A stretch of DNA of 37,073 bases from Jimgerdemannia flammicorona (lineage: Eukaryota; Mucoromycota; Endogonomycetes; Endogonales; Endogonaceae). The notes below the pieces were generated by a model. That model had not been told where the DNA came from. It ran no database searches and saw only the letters and a list, made by a program, of their open reading frames with translations. How positions within the stretch are numbered: the first letter of the stretch is position 1; each line of letters starts with the position of its first letter. Location of the stretch: NCBI GenBank assembly GCA_003990745.1, contig RBNI01000215.1:1-37073 (forward strand). The letters are read 5' to 3'. Positions 1 to 12,052 of this stretch are shown here, piece by piece. The translations under genes and the position numbers were made by a program.

Positions 1-460
1 TACCGCAGCCACCCAACGACTTTGACCCTTCTTTTCAAATGTGATTTACGGTATAACCGGACTCGTGGTTTAAAGTATACTACACGAGAGCAATCCCCTC
101 ACTATTTCCGTTTGTGCCTTAGCGCTTTTTGGACTTTGGTAATTCGATGATTGTAGTTAGTGGGAAGAATTTCTTTTGAGAATCGCGCGGAATTCTTGTA
201 AACTGCGCAGACACATGTGATTGATATCTGATTCGCGCATAACCGCAATGGCAATAAATAGCGAACTGTGACCTTTTCGTCACACCATTTCCCTTACTAC
301 GAAAGTCAGTCCCCCTTGGCGAGAAATATGGTACGATAACTCACGCTAGTATACTATACACCGTCTGATGTGACGTTATCTACTGGCACCTATTCCCTAT
401 CGCATTCGTAAAACATCTACTTTTCTCGTTTGTGTGGACGTGTCATTCCCTCGATGTTAG
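1..460 (+). promoter_or_regulatory. Upstream region of the sacsin-like gene
   Basis: This stretch has no convincing ORF and is CpG-containing and compositionally balanced, like the gene that follows. A TATA-like run (tatactataca) lies at about 350-360, roughly 100 bp before the chosen ATG, and a pyrimidine-rich stretch lies at about 418-452. A TAG directly precedes the chosen ATG in frame, so the protein cannot start further upstream without another exon. An overlapping out-of-frame ATG at 454 opens a 20-codon frame. The promoter role is inferred from position only. Confidence 0.35.
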
Positions 461-3400
461 ATGGCAGCCACTGGCGAAAGAACTCAAAAGTTCCAACTTC
501 GAGGCAAGAGTTATAGGCAAAAGGAACCCTTGACGGAGCGAATTAAGGGTATTCTCGCTGAGTTCCCAAAAGGTTCCCAAATTTTACGAGAGATTTTACA
601 AAACGCCGATGATGCCAGAAGTACAGAACAGGTTCGATTCTTTAAAGAACGATTATAATAAAAATTACCACAGAGCTCGCGCCGAGATAACTCACATATA
701 CGTATATATATATACTTCTTAGGTTTTCTTGTTGGATCATAAAACCTATTCATCAACAGACCTCATTGATCCTACCTTGGCCGACTACCAAGGCCCAGCC
801 CTTCTCGCCAAGAACAACAGCACGTTTACTGAGAGGGACTTCAATTCTCTTGAGAATCTCGGCTACAGTCTGAAGCTAGCAGATCTTGACAAGGCTGGCC
901 GATGCGGCGTCGGGTTCAACGCCGTCTACCACATGACCGACGTGCCGATGATCTTATCAGGCGACCAGTTTATAATCCTCGATCCTCATGAGCGCGTGGA
1001 TTTGGGCATGAATTCGGGCGGCGAAAGATACAATTTCTTGGGGAACGAATTCCAGAAAGTGTTCCCTACATCCCAGTTTGAACCTTTCGAAGTTCTAGTG
1101 GAGGATTTTGAGCACGCATTTGAAGGTACCATCTTCAGGTATCCTTTGCGAATGAGGAAGCACGCAGAATTATCGGAGATCTCGAAGGATCCCTGTCCGG
1201 TCGAAGACGTGTTAGAAATGTTCGAAAAATTTCAGGCCGAGGCAGCAGAGGGTTTACTATTCTTTGAATACTTGGAGAAGGTGTCATTTTACGAATTGCT
1301 TGACGGCACCGACAAACCTCAACTGCTCTATAAAATTGAATTTCTGAACACCGAGGAGATCCGAGAACAACGACAACTCCTTGCAAAGAACATAGAAAGC
1401 ATTATAGCCAGCATCGACAACAGCGCGGATAAAGAAATCCTTCAACCAGTAGTCGAAGAAGCTCATCGATCCTTATCATCTTCTTATATCGCTGAGGTTC
1501 GTTGCTTCTCCCACATATCAAACGACTACAAAACATCTCAATGGCTCATACAGAATCATCTGGAAGACTTGTTGAAGACAGAGAAATATTTCCTCGAAAC
1601 CCACAACATACTTCTGAAGGACGACAAACTCATCCCGTGGGTCAGAGTCGCCGCATGCCTGAGCACCGCGGAACAGCACGGTGGAAGCCTGTTCGGTTTT
1701 CTGCGTCTGCCTGTCAGCACACCGTTCAATGTGCTCATTCACGGATTCTTCGCTACGTCCAGCATTCTTTGCGAGCTTCCCGTCCCATGTCAGGGTCAAC
1801 TTGCCCATGCCGCGCGAATGGCTTTTAAGGCCGACTGGAACCAATACCTCTTCGAACACTGCATTCCACAAGCCTGGGTGGATATGTTGAACGCGCTGAC
1901 GAAATGCGGCAATCCCGACGGCAAACCGAATCTGCCGATTGAGAATTACACCTTTTGGCCAATGAGGACGGATCATTGTGATAGCAATCCACGTAGGAAA
2001 AACGCCGACAGGTTATGGGGGAGTATCCTAGATGATGTCGTCAAAACCATCGGCAGAGGCATGACACCGGTGTTCCAAGGAATGACGTTTGGAAGTGACA
2101 TTTGCAATAGTTGGATTTCCCTCTCGGATGGTATTTTGGAAGACGAAGGCGATGACTTCCCTTTTTTGACCCCATTGCTAGCACGCTGCGGCCTACCAAT
2201 GATACCAAACATTCCGCTAGATATACAAAACGCGCTGAAGGGTAACAACATTCCCCACAAACGTGCTTCACCGTATCTCGTCAGAGAGCATCTGAGAGGT
2301 ACGGCTGGCCAGTGGTCAACCATTCTCAACAACGACGACAAAATCAAGTTGTTGAAGTACGTGTTGAAGGATGAGGAGTATCAAAACTTACGGGGTTTGC
2401 CGTTGATCCTGCTCGCCGACGCCAATGGAACCTACGCCAGTTTCGGTGAGACAGCACAATCGCCGATTTACGTGGCCTCCGAGGAGGAACACTTTTTGTT
2501 TCAGAAATGGGAACCACGCCTCATGAGCCGTTCGATAGCACCGCTCTTCGAAACGCACGATTTTGAATCCGTGACGAAAATCATCAATATCCGCTGCTGG
2601 TCGTTGCAGGCTGGGATTGATTGTCTGAAGAGGGTATTTTCCACCGTCAAGAACAAGTCAGACGAAGTAATCCCATGGTCTGACTTCAATGGCTATGGGA
2701 TCGATCAGGACTGGCTTAAACGCTTGTGGGCATGGATTGACTCGCAACCAAAGAGCAGCTTAGGCTTGCTCGGCGAACTCTGGTTGATACCCACGAATCA
2801 ACAGTCGTTGCGAAAAGTGCAATCCACAAAGCCTATATTTTGGCACAATCCGTCCAACAACGTCCATCCTCCGGCAACGATTGTATATTTGCTCGAGAAA
2901 CTGGGATGCACGTTTATTCTCGACAGATTTCTTGTCGAAAAAAGCTCCACGTCAAGACTTCTTGAGGTTGTTGTCGAGTGTTCAAATGCAGAAGTTTTCC
3001 TGCAAGCGATTTCTACAAATATTCCTAGCACGTTGACCGAGGACGAAGCTCGGTTATTGAGAGAGTATCTTGCAAAATATATCCCCCTCTTGCCCTCTCG
3101 CAGCTTCTCCTTGCCTTCGTTGGAATCGCTGAAAAGACTGCCAATCTTTCCCAAGCGTGAAAATGAGGATTCCTGTAACACGGCAATCTTTTCGTCACCC
3201 AATATCACTTGGTATGGGTTAGAATGCGCCAAGATCGGAAGGATCGTTATCTGCGCACCGAATACAGGATTAATCGACGTTGGAACACAAAATGTCAAGT
3301 ATCTCGCCCACGACGTGGCAGGCTTGGAGTACCTTGAGACCACAGAGTACCTCAGCCTACATGTGCTCCCCCTTTTGAAGTTCCAACCTCTTGGCGTCAT

Positions 3401-6400
3401 GAATGCTTTGATTGAATGCGTAATTGATCATTTGCCCAGCCTTTTGAAAAAAAACAATAACAACGTCCTTCAACATCTCTGTGATCTTCCGTTCATCACA
3501 GTCGGCACTATCTCTGGCGCTTCTAGCGGCAAGACACTTCCACCCGCTGAAATTGTTGACAAGAATTCCGACTTGAAAGATTTTTTCATACCAAGTGAGG
3601 AGGTGTTTCCAATCGGAAAGTACGCCGCGAAAGAGGTGATGTCTCAACTTCATGCGTTGGGTATGAACAAGGAACTCAATTGTAAAATTATCATCGATCG
3701 CGTTACATACTATGCCAACAATTGGTCTCAAAGCACGGAGCAGGGACAAAAAGACATTCATAAAGCGGCAATGGATTTTCTCCGGATGCTCGATCGATAT
3801 TATTCGAACGTAAAGTCGAACCAAAATACAAACGACGTTGGAGAAATGGATGAAGTGCTCTCTAGCAAGCAATGGATTCCAACGACTTACATAGATGACG
3901 GTGTAGAGAAGAGGAGCTTGTCGACTGCCAACGATTCTCGTGACAAAAATGACGAAGATTTTGTCTCGAAAGTTATGCCAACACTGGATTATTCTGTGAA
4001 ACCAGAACTTCGCCGCTTGCTAGGATGGGATAGAGATCCACCGATAGATGCCGTGGTCCAGCAACTTTGGGCATTGCTGAGACAATACACATCAGCCACG
4101 TCGCATGAAATTCCGAGAAACTTGGAGAGAGTTTTCGAGTATCTTAACGAAATTGCGAAGAAAGGTAAGGATACTAGTATTAGTATTCTAAGGACAAGCT
4201 TGAAAACCAAGAAGTGGATTCCGGTCGACGGAAAACTCTACAGTCCTTCACAGGTGACGCTTTCAACTCCATCAAGGCTCGATTTGAAACCGTATGTCAT
4301 GACGGTCCCAAATTCAATAGGCAAATATCAAACCCTTTTCAAAAGCTTTGGAGTTCCAAGTGTCCTCAATACATCCCAATTGATCAAGATATTGCAAGAC
4401 GTGAAAAATGGCGTGAAGGACAAGGAATTGACACAATCGGACTTTAAGCTTGGGCTGGATCTTATAACGGTGATTGCGGACAACGAGATCGAAACCTGGG
4501 AACAGGAAGAAGGATTAACAACGCGCATCAGTGACCTTCTCAAAGATTTTCGTGACGATGCATTATTTCTCGAATTTTTACAAAACGCTGATGACGTAAA
4601 AGCAAAGAAATTCTGCATCGTCTTCGAACCGAACCATCCTTCATTTGAGGATTGTCAAACCCTTATATCGGAGGAGATGAGGTCGTGGCAAGGTCCTGCG
4701 CTGTGGCTATACAACGACGGCGAATACAGTGTGGCCGACATTGAAGGATTACGAAAAATTGGCATCGGTGGTAAGAAAGCGGCTGATGGCATTCGAATCG
4801 GCAAGTTTGACCTTGGCTTTCTAAATTGCTACCATTACACAGGTAAATGTAACAATATATTTTCTAAAATGAGGAATACGAAAAGAAAGTGCGGGCGAGC
4901 GCAGCTTCTGAGATATACTTATCGCTATTTATTCTCCAAACCGGTTTTTTCCAGATCTTCCGTCAGTTGTAACGGGAAGCCACGCTATTTTCTTAGATCC
5001 TCATAAAATGTATCTCCCAACCCGAGATGGTATTAACAAACCCGCAAGCTTCGTCACAAATTTTGTCAAAGGAAATTTTGTAGACCAGTTTCGTCCTTAT
5101 ACTCGCCTGTTTGATTTCGATATGGCAAAGCCTTTTAAGGGGGCGCTGTTTCGGCTCCCACTTCGAACCGAGGAGCTTGCTCGCCAAAGCAATCTAAGGA
5201 ACAAATCTTACCACGACCTTGAAATCAGACGGCTTCTCAATAAATTCCAAGTTGAAGCGTTTCGTGGAGTATTGCTATTCCTCAAGCATGTCGAGGAGAT
5301 TGAGGTGTACGAATTAGGAACCGACGGAAAAATGATCTCGCTTTGGAGAGTAGCTGCGGATGGCTTAACCGACGATGTCAGACACAAACGAATGGAGGCA
5401 GAGAAGAAGGAGTATACGACCAACTTCTGTATGAATCTTCGACTATCCGTGAATGGGAAACGGGATGAAACGGAAAGGTGGTTGATTAGCACGAACTTAT
5501 CGAAACCCGTTATAGATAATGCACAGTTGCAGAGTTTGGTGGAATACAACGGACTTGTCGCTCATGTTGGCGTAGCTGGGATACTGGAAACCTCGCGTGG
5601 AGATTTTCTGGAACCCGTGAAAAGCCTTTTCTCCTTTTTGCCTTTACCGATAATGACCAAACTTCCCGTTCACCTACACGGGTGCTTTGCCCTGGCAAGC
5701 GATCGCCGATCTCTTCTCTCGCAACCCGAAAATCGTAGAAAAAATTACGGGCGAAGTCAGAGTTGTCTCAGTATATGGAATCAGTATCTTCTCCGTAAAC
5801 AATTACCAAAAACTCACCTGCAATTCCTTCAGGATCTCATCAGAGAGGGATTTTTTGGGTCAAACAAAGGGTTTTTGATGGACCAAAGCACCTTGGTTAA
5901 ACATTATTACAACTATTGGCCAACAGATATCGGAGAAGGAATGCTATACACTTATTATAGAGACTTTTACAACATCGCAACGCAGAGCGGAGACGTTTTT
6001 TACACGCGGAGCAACGGCGGACAATGGGTCAGTTACCAAGAGGCCGTGTTCGAAGACGAAACACTCTTTTCGTATTGTGGCATCAAACAAGAGTTGTCAA
6101 AAATCATAAATAATATTTTGATCGAACGTGGCATCAACGTTGTAGAGCTTCCTCACAGAATAATGAAAAGCTTCTCTATGCGTCTACAAGTCACGCCCAA
6201 GCTCGTCCGTGACACCATCCGGCACGATAACAAGGCTATTGTAGAGAAAATGGAGATGAATGTCTTCATTGCTTTCTTCGAATATCTGCTGAAAGACAAG
6301 GCCTTCGCAGAGCTGGATGGATTTACAATTCTACCGCTCATGGACATGTCATTTGGCACTTTTAGAGCCGGACAAATTGAATATTACATTGCGGACAAAG

Positions 6401-8907
6401 CAGCAATTGCGCTTTTTCCCAATCTCTCATCAAGCTTCGTGGACCTTGGGAAGATCTCCAAATCTATTACAATTGCACTTACGACTGCGACGGCAACCAA
6501 AGCGCTGAATGTCAAAAAACTGGACAACGTTGATTTCGCTAAACTGGTTTCAAAAATGTTAAGCCCTGAAGATGGTGGTAATGAGAGTAATATAAACGAC
6601 GACTGGCTTCGCAATATCTGGGATTATCTGGTTGCGACGACAAGCATCGACATGGCAGCCTTCGAGAATATGCCAATCCTGCCGACCATCGGCCCAAAAG
6701 GAATACTGGTCTCTTTGAACCGAAAGTTGCCTCTGCTCTACGAAGACGGCCGTCAATCCATTATCAACGCGATTTTGACCAAGATTGGAACGCACCTCGT
6801 TGACAGGCGGTATTCCAAGCGACTCTCCGACTTTGTGCTGAAGTTTTCCGCTACGAATGTACTGAAATGCATACGATTGGCAAGCACAAAAGCAAAGAGT
6901 TCCATCGAGGAACTGCTGTTACCGCTGAGCGATGGTGAGCGGAATACCCTGAGGACCTTCTTCCAGGGAAACTATTATAACTTGTTCAATCCACAATTGG
7001 AGCGTTCCTCGGAATTTATAGAGATCCTCCGTCAGCTGCCCATCTATCCCGCTTACGCGTCCTCCTCTACCGTTGTCTTCAAACCCGCAAAGGATTGCTA
7101 CCTTTTGCCCCGGGATCTCCCCGTATTCTCAGGGTGGTTCGGAATGACCATTCTTTGCAATGACCATACTGACCCCAAGTTTGCGGCTAAAATCGGCATT
7201 CCGGAGCTGTCGCTTCTAGAACACTTAAGGGATAACGTCCTCCCGTTGCTTCAGATCCCACCCTCGGTTGCCGAATACCCGACGTTCCTCTGCAAGGTTC
7301 TCAGTTACGTCGAGAAGTCGCCACGGCTCTGCCTGATACTCCTACAGCACCGGATTATCCCGAGCAACGAGTGGCCCAACTGCAGGCTTTTCAGGGCCTC
7401 GGAACTTTATGATGACACGCACCCGGTGTTTGCTTCCGTGTTTGCTGGAGCGGGGAAGTTTGTTGACAGTAACGTAAAGACGTATTCCTCGGCACTTAGA
7501 AGCCTTGGCCTCAAAGCCGAACCCACCGGATCGACGTTTATCGAGTGTGTCGATGAGGTCATTCGCCTTTCGAATCTCGGGTCGGATCGACCTCCAGATT
7601 ATTTGGATCGGGCTAGGCATGTGGCTAATCACTTTACCTTAAACTTTGGCTCAGGCTTTACACTAGAACCCACCCAACTCTACCACCTCCTTACGTTAAA
7701 TTTCATACCAGTAAATACCAAGGCTCCCGGAGCATTGCGAAAATTCCTTCCCTTCTTTGGCACGCTCAGCTCCCTCTCAAAACTCTGTCTGACAAAACAT
7801 CAGAATGTCGTATGGACCCAACGCCCCGTCATTGACGGCTCCGTCAACAGCCCGTCTAACTATGTTCTTCAACAAATTCGAGGTCTCTCCGATCCACCCG
7901 TTGATGTTGTCCTCGACCACCTCCACTGTCTCGCGTTTACGGTTTCCCAAAAATGCTTCGGGTATAGCGACGAATTCCGCCTTTGGCTCAAGGACACATA
8001 CCAATTCCTTCTGGACCACTGCGGCGACCCGGCATCCGAGGCCAAAATGCGCAAACGCTTTTTGTGCGAACCTCCCTTGTTCTTGAACGGCGACGACCCG
8101 ACGAATTGCGAAAATTGGAAGCTAGCCACGCACCTTGTCATTGGCGAAGAGTTTGACATTAACCCGCAGATGTCAAAGGTCCACGCTTTCCTGCGTCCCT
8201 TTGAGAAGCTCTTGGAGCTGGGGGGCGCAAAACGCGTCGATTTTTCTTGTCTGGAACCCAACACGGACAAAGCCCCTAATCAACTTTCTCACTTCGAAGT
8301 CGTCCGTCTCAACCTCGTTGAGTTTTACCGCCGCCACGATACAGTCGTCAAAGGGTTCGAGGATGTGATCTTCCTTGTGGGCTGCTGTCGGTTCCCGGCT
8401 TCGCGGATCCTCCTCTCCATGGCCAGCGATCACTTCAGGACAATGTTCCTTCCCAGACATGCTGGCATGAAGGAGACCCGCCACGAAAACCTCCCCATAG
8501 AGATTGAGGTACTGGACGTATCACCCACCGCGTTCCGCATCATGCTTGACTACCTCTATACTGGTGAGCTCGTCATCACGCCTAAGGATATTGACAGGGA
8601 CAACGAATTTGAGGAGAACAACTCTCGTCGCCAGCTGCAAGTGTATCTTGACTTGCTTCAGCCTGCGAATATGTATGCACTTGATCGACTCAAGAATTTG
8701 ATCGAGTGGCGAATAATCAATGGTAAGATGGTGAGGGTCGATACTGTGCTGGACATTGAGCGGTATGCTGATCTATATTGTGCTCAGGAGCTTCGTGATT
8801 TTTGTCAGCAGTTCAGAAAGAGAAATAAGAGATTTATTATGAAGGCGCATGAGTCGTTGGTAATCAATTTGGACGAGGAGCAGGTCAACATCTTGAAAGG
8901 GGATTAG
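461..8907 (+). CDS. Sacsin-like giant protein: two HSP90-type ATPase modules and a C-terminal BTB/POZ domain (three exons)
   Basis: Exons are 461-631, 723-4842 and 4955-8907, joined in frame to 2,747 residues. Module 1 begins with an N-box ([10 protein letters not shown]44, N48, D51), then [12 protein letters not shown] (78-89), [17 protein letters not shown] (116-132) and LDPHE (143-147), the order seen in the sacsin N-terminal ATPase. Module 2 repeats it: [11 protein letters not shown] (E1341, N1345, D1348), [25 protein letters not shown] (1417-1431) and LDPHK after the splice. Each module continues into the long sacsin repeat, including the LFxFLPLP...LPVHxxGCFAL type segment. A BTB domain follows (about 2560-2740; [24 protein letters not shown]). 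Human sacsin has three modules and UBL, J and HEPN domains, none of which are seen here. Sacsin is a chaperone-like protein and BTB domains often dimerise or recruit cullin-3 ligases, so a client-handling or ubiquitin-adaptor role is possible but inferred. No disrupting stop or frameshift is seen. Confidence 0.87.
632..722 (+). other. Intron 1 of the sacsin-like gene (91 bp, phase 0)
   Basis: The intron starts GTTCGA and ends CTTAG. A CTCAC at 691-695 could be the branch point, 27 nt from the acceptor. The GT at 621 fails on phase. Removing 632-722 joins ...STEQ to VFLLDHKTY, which restores the spacing between the N-box and the QGPAL motif of sacsin ATPases. Reading through gives a stop after eight codons. 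The donor is weak against the usual fungal GTRNGT. Confidence 0.8.
4843..4954 (+). other. Intron 2 of the sacsin-like gene (112 bp, phase 1)
   Basis: The donor is GTAAAT after ...CYHYT and the acceptor is TTTTTTCCAG. The split codon gives Asp, rebuilding YHYTDLPSVV, the counterpart of YHITDVP in sacsin. The intron has no stop in the exon-2 frame, but its length is not a multiple of three, so retention shifts the frame and ends at TAA 5004-5006, just before an exon-3-frame ATG at 5008. Confidence 0.88.
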
Positions 8908-10039
8908 GTATTCCGAAGTTTTTTTCTAAATGAACATTAGTTAGTTGTTCCAACTTTAAAGATTTTGGGTTGAAACTTTTGCTTATTAGTTATAGTTGTA
9001 ATTTCATGTTTGTTTGTCTACTTGCAATTTTTATTATATCTGTAATTTCAAAATATTTTTCAATAATGTCATCTTCTTGATAATGAGATTTCTCAATAGC
9101 AACTCTGTATTTCTATATATTATTAAATAGTATAGTAGCTCTAATAAATTACATCAGAGTAAATTAAGATTTTTAATCTATATTTATATAAGCATTTTTA
9201 ATTTATATAAATATTTAATTTAAAATATTTATTTATATTTAAATATTCTTAAAATATTGAAAAAAAAAAAAAGATAGGAAACATAAGTTAATTATATATA
9301 TAATAGTGAAGATAAAATAAAATAATAATTATAAATAAAAGAGAGAATATTTCTTTTAATAGGCAATTTCTAGAATATTGACTAAGTTAATTAATATTAT
9401 CTTTTTATTTATTTTGTTTAAATATAAAGTTAATTATAAAAAAAAAAATAGTTGATAAATTTGCAAATTATGATTTAGATATATAAAATATATATATATA
9501 TTAGCTATAAATAGCTATTTTTAATATATATTTATAAATAATTTAGATAATTATATATACTAAGATCTCATTTAATAAATAAGTAGTTTAAATTATTTAA
9601 TTTAACTTATTTGAAATATTACTATTATAACATAGTAGATATCTAATCTCAAAAGTATGATAGATTTCTGTATCTTGAAACTTGACCTTGTTCTGACTCT
9701 TGCAAAGTTCTTAGAGTGCAGATGTATAAGTTCAAAGTGTATCTGCTTATAGACTTACTAGTTCTCTTACTTTCTCTTTGCTGTAAACTATTTTGATCTA
9801 AGGTTTATTTACTCTAGATATGTACTAGAATATTTATATAAGTTTACTAGCTATAGAGTGGCTAAGTTATGACTATATTTTCTATGAGTCACTTTTTATA
9901 AATATTGAATCTTTTAATATCTGCTAGAATTTCAATAATTGTAAAAATTTTAATATTTATAGAATCTTTAGTAATTATTAAAGTTTCTACATTTGTAGAA
10001 TGATTGCTATTTATAAGGCTATACTATATTTGGAAATCA
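8908..10039. other. 3' flank of the gene and start of the AT-rich zone; no gene seen
   Basis: The first 150 bp after the stop is T-rich and probably holds the 3' UTR and poly(A) region, though no AATAAA is obvious. From about 9,060 the sequence becomes extremely AT-rich with long TATATA and A/T runs and almost no CpG. I see no ORF, tRNA or recognisable repeat here; it may be heavily decayed retroelement sequence continuous with the Gypsy-like relic to its right. Confidence 0.4.
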
Positions 10040-11011
10040 GATTCAGATATTATAATTAAATGTCTATTCTTCTAATTTATATTACTAATTTAGATCAACT
10101 ATCACAACTTCCTCCTAAATAGATAATTTATCTCTAAAATATTCTATTCAAACTCCCAAGTCTTAATTAGTTGAATCTCCTTGTATTGTGTAATTGGTGT
10201 CATTATATTCTCTCAATGTTGTCTTTTAATATATCTAAAGTCTCCTAGAGCTACTTTTTAGAAATGAGCTAGGGCTGGCTCATTCTTTTTAAATAACTTA
10301 TATACTCTCTGGTGATAGTGATTTAAGTATAAGTGAGCTGACACTCTCTAATCTAATTTTTTTTTATTTCTGGCTTTAAGTTTAGTAGCTGTTCTAACTT
10401 AAAGTATTTCTAAAACTCAGTCTAGTTCTGGTAAGCTTTGAAATGTGAAATTTATAGTAAGTATATCTATATTATATTCTGATTACTGTTAAAGAATTCT
10501 TCTACAATTGGTGACTCAGTGGAATACCACTATCTTTCTATGGCTCATTATATAGCACTGATGATCTTAAGACTACATCATTACTTTATAAGCTGGTCAT
10601 AATACTTCTTGAGTTAGTTTTAATAGATAGTGGTAAAGATAATTATATCTAAGAGTTTTTATAGCTAAAAGATAGTCCTTTTTATATCTTACACAAAGTA
10701 AGGTTCTTCTCACTTAGGCTTTAGTTTTCATAACTATAAGACTTCTACTATGTTCTAATATATTAAAACTTTCTCTCTTATCTTAATAATTTCTAAGAGC
10801 TTGTAAATCTTCTCTATATTATTCTATTATAGAGTCTATACCTTGGTTATATAATCCTCAGCCTTCTTTCTAATTTGGTGTAGTCTCTGTATCTCTATAT
10901 CTATATATTTCCATATAGTATCTCTATTGAACAATAGGGTTTTTTGAGAACTTTCTTCTCTAAATAGCATTTCTTAAGAGGTAAAATAGGTACTTTATAA
11001 TTAGATATTAT
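10040..11011 (-). pseudogene. Decayed Gypsy-like pol relic (integrase C-terminus and possible chromodomain)
   Basis: Read on the minus strand, about 10,570-10,740 gives a stop-ridden segment like KPKxEEPYFVxDIKRT followed by LKKYYDQ. This matches the W-E-G-P-Y-x-V core and trailing LKxYxxR found after the integrase of many fungal Gypsy elements, with the Trp codon turned into a stop. Further along the same strand (about 10,110-10,160) a TWEFExNIL segment resembles the TWEPEENL of retroelement chromodomains. Stops occur throughout, and no LTR was identified. The family call rests on two short motifs. Confidence 0.4.
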
Positions 11012-11166
11012 TGTAGAGTTAGAGAGAATAAGCAAAGCAAGAAGTAATTGTTTATTGATTAAGCAAGTTATACTTTTATATATCAAGATTGATAATATTT
11101 ATATAATATTATAGTTAGACTATACTACTACATATTGAGTTATTATTTAACTAAAATATTTCAATA
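11012..11166 (-). repeat. 3' LTR of Copia-D
   Basis: On the minus strand it begins TATTGAAATAT (from TGTTGAAATAT) and ends CTCTACA. It is recognisably the same family as the LTRs of Copia-A (shared ACTCAATAT, AAATATTATCAAT and CAATAAACAAT blocks). A purine-rich GTAGAAG directly precedes it in the element's sense, as a polypurine tract should. Length is 155 bp. Confidence 0.75.
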
Positions 11167-11892
11167 CTTCTACTCAATGAGATATATGTCTCAGAATATA
11201 TAAATAAAAGAACTACAAATTGCAAACTACAAAAACTAGCTATAATTAATATAAAGATCACTAAAATCAAGTTATAATATTTATACCACTATTTAGAAAT
11301 CTAAAAGTGCTCAAAATCTCTACTTATTTATAAATAAAAAGATATAAGCAATATTAGAGAGACTTATTAACACTCTGAAAGACTTTCTATTATATTCTGT
11401 ATTATTATTATTACTTATTACTTACTGGTGTATAATTGTCCATAAGTCCTATTTCTTTTATACATAAGTCAAACTTTGCCTTTGAAAGAGCTTTAGTTAA
11501 TAAATCTGCTATCATATATTCTATCAGAGTATACTCTAGATATATAGCACTATTTTCTATATATTCTTATATGAAATAATACTATATATTAATATACTTT
11601 ATTCTAACATAATATATAGAGTACTTTACTAAAGCAATTATAGACTGATTGTCTTGCTGAAGTAGTATAGAGTACTGTTGTTAGTATTATATATACTAGA
11701 TAGTTATATACTATTATTCTTATCCTTGTTGCCATTACTTCTACTCAATCTACTAAGGGTGAGCATATAGTATACCATATCTTTAATAAATTTGAAAATC
11801 CTCTTAATGGTGCTTTATTGCAAATTGTCATAGTTGGAGAAATACTATATTATCTTATTTATAATATATAAGATATCAGGCCTTATTCTTAA
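11167..11892 (-). pseudogene. Copia-D pol, 3' part (end of RT and RNase H)
   Basis: The minus strand encodes a stop-interrupted series: LRIRPDILYIINK (the TRPDI region of Copia RT), a degraded RNase H, SIISYKNI (the Copia YHFIRE region) and IEYMIADLLTKALSKAKFD (the TKAL terminus). The same stretches occur in Copia-A (about 24150-24800) and Copia-B. The segment stops abruptly at 11892, where Copia-A begins, and its continuation lies just beyond the far end of Copia-A at 25304. Confidence 0.75.
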
Positions 11893-12052
11893 TATTGAAA
11901 TATCTTAGCTATATATAGAAACTCAATATATAGTAGTATAGTATAACTAAATCATTATTATAAATATTATCAATATATATAAAAGTATATAAGCTAGTAT
12001 ATATCAATAAACAATACCTCTCTCTTCTCTCTACTCTTCTGAGTATTTAATA
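11893..12052 (+). repeat. 5' LTR of Copia-A
   Basis: It starts TATTGAAATATCTTAG (probably TGTTG originally) and ends GAGTATTTAATA, aligning along its whole length with the 3' LTR at 25154-25303, which keeps TGTTG...TACA. The shared core includes AAAAGTATATAAGCTAGTA and a CTCTCTCTTCTCTCTACTC run. Most differences between the two copies are transitions, with a few short indels. Confidence 0.85.

Noticed and set aside
1518..1976. 152-codon minus-strand ORF inside the sacsin-like gene
   Set aside because: It overlaps exon 2 of a clearly conserved protein and its product has no recognisable domain; it mirrors the coding strand.
2798..3872. 200- and 171-codon minus-strand ORFs inside exon 2
   Set aside because: Same reason: antisense to a long conserved exon, no domain, no own promoter signal.
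9060..11000. Possible mitochondrial DNA because of extreme AT content
   Set aside because: No mitochondrial gene or rRNA is seen; LTRs, Gypsy-like motifs and nested nuclear retroelements explain the composition.
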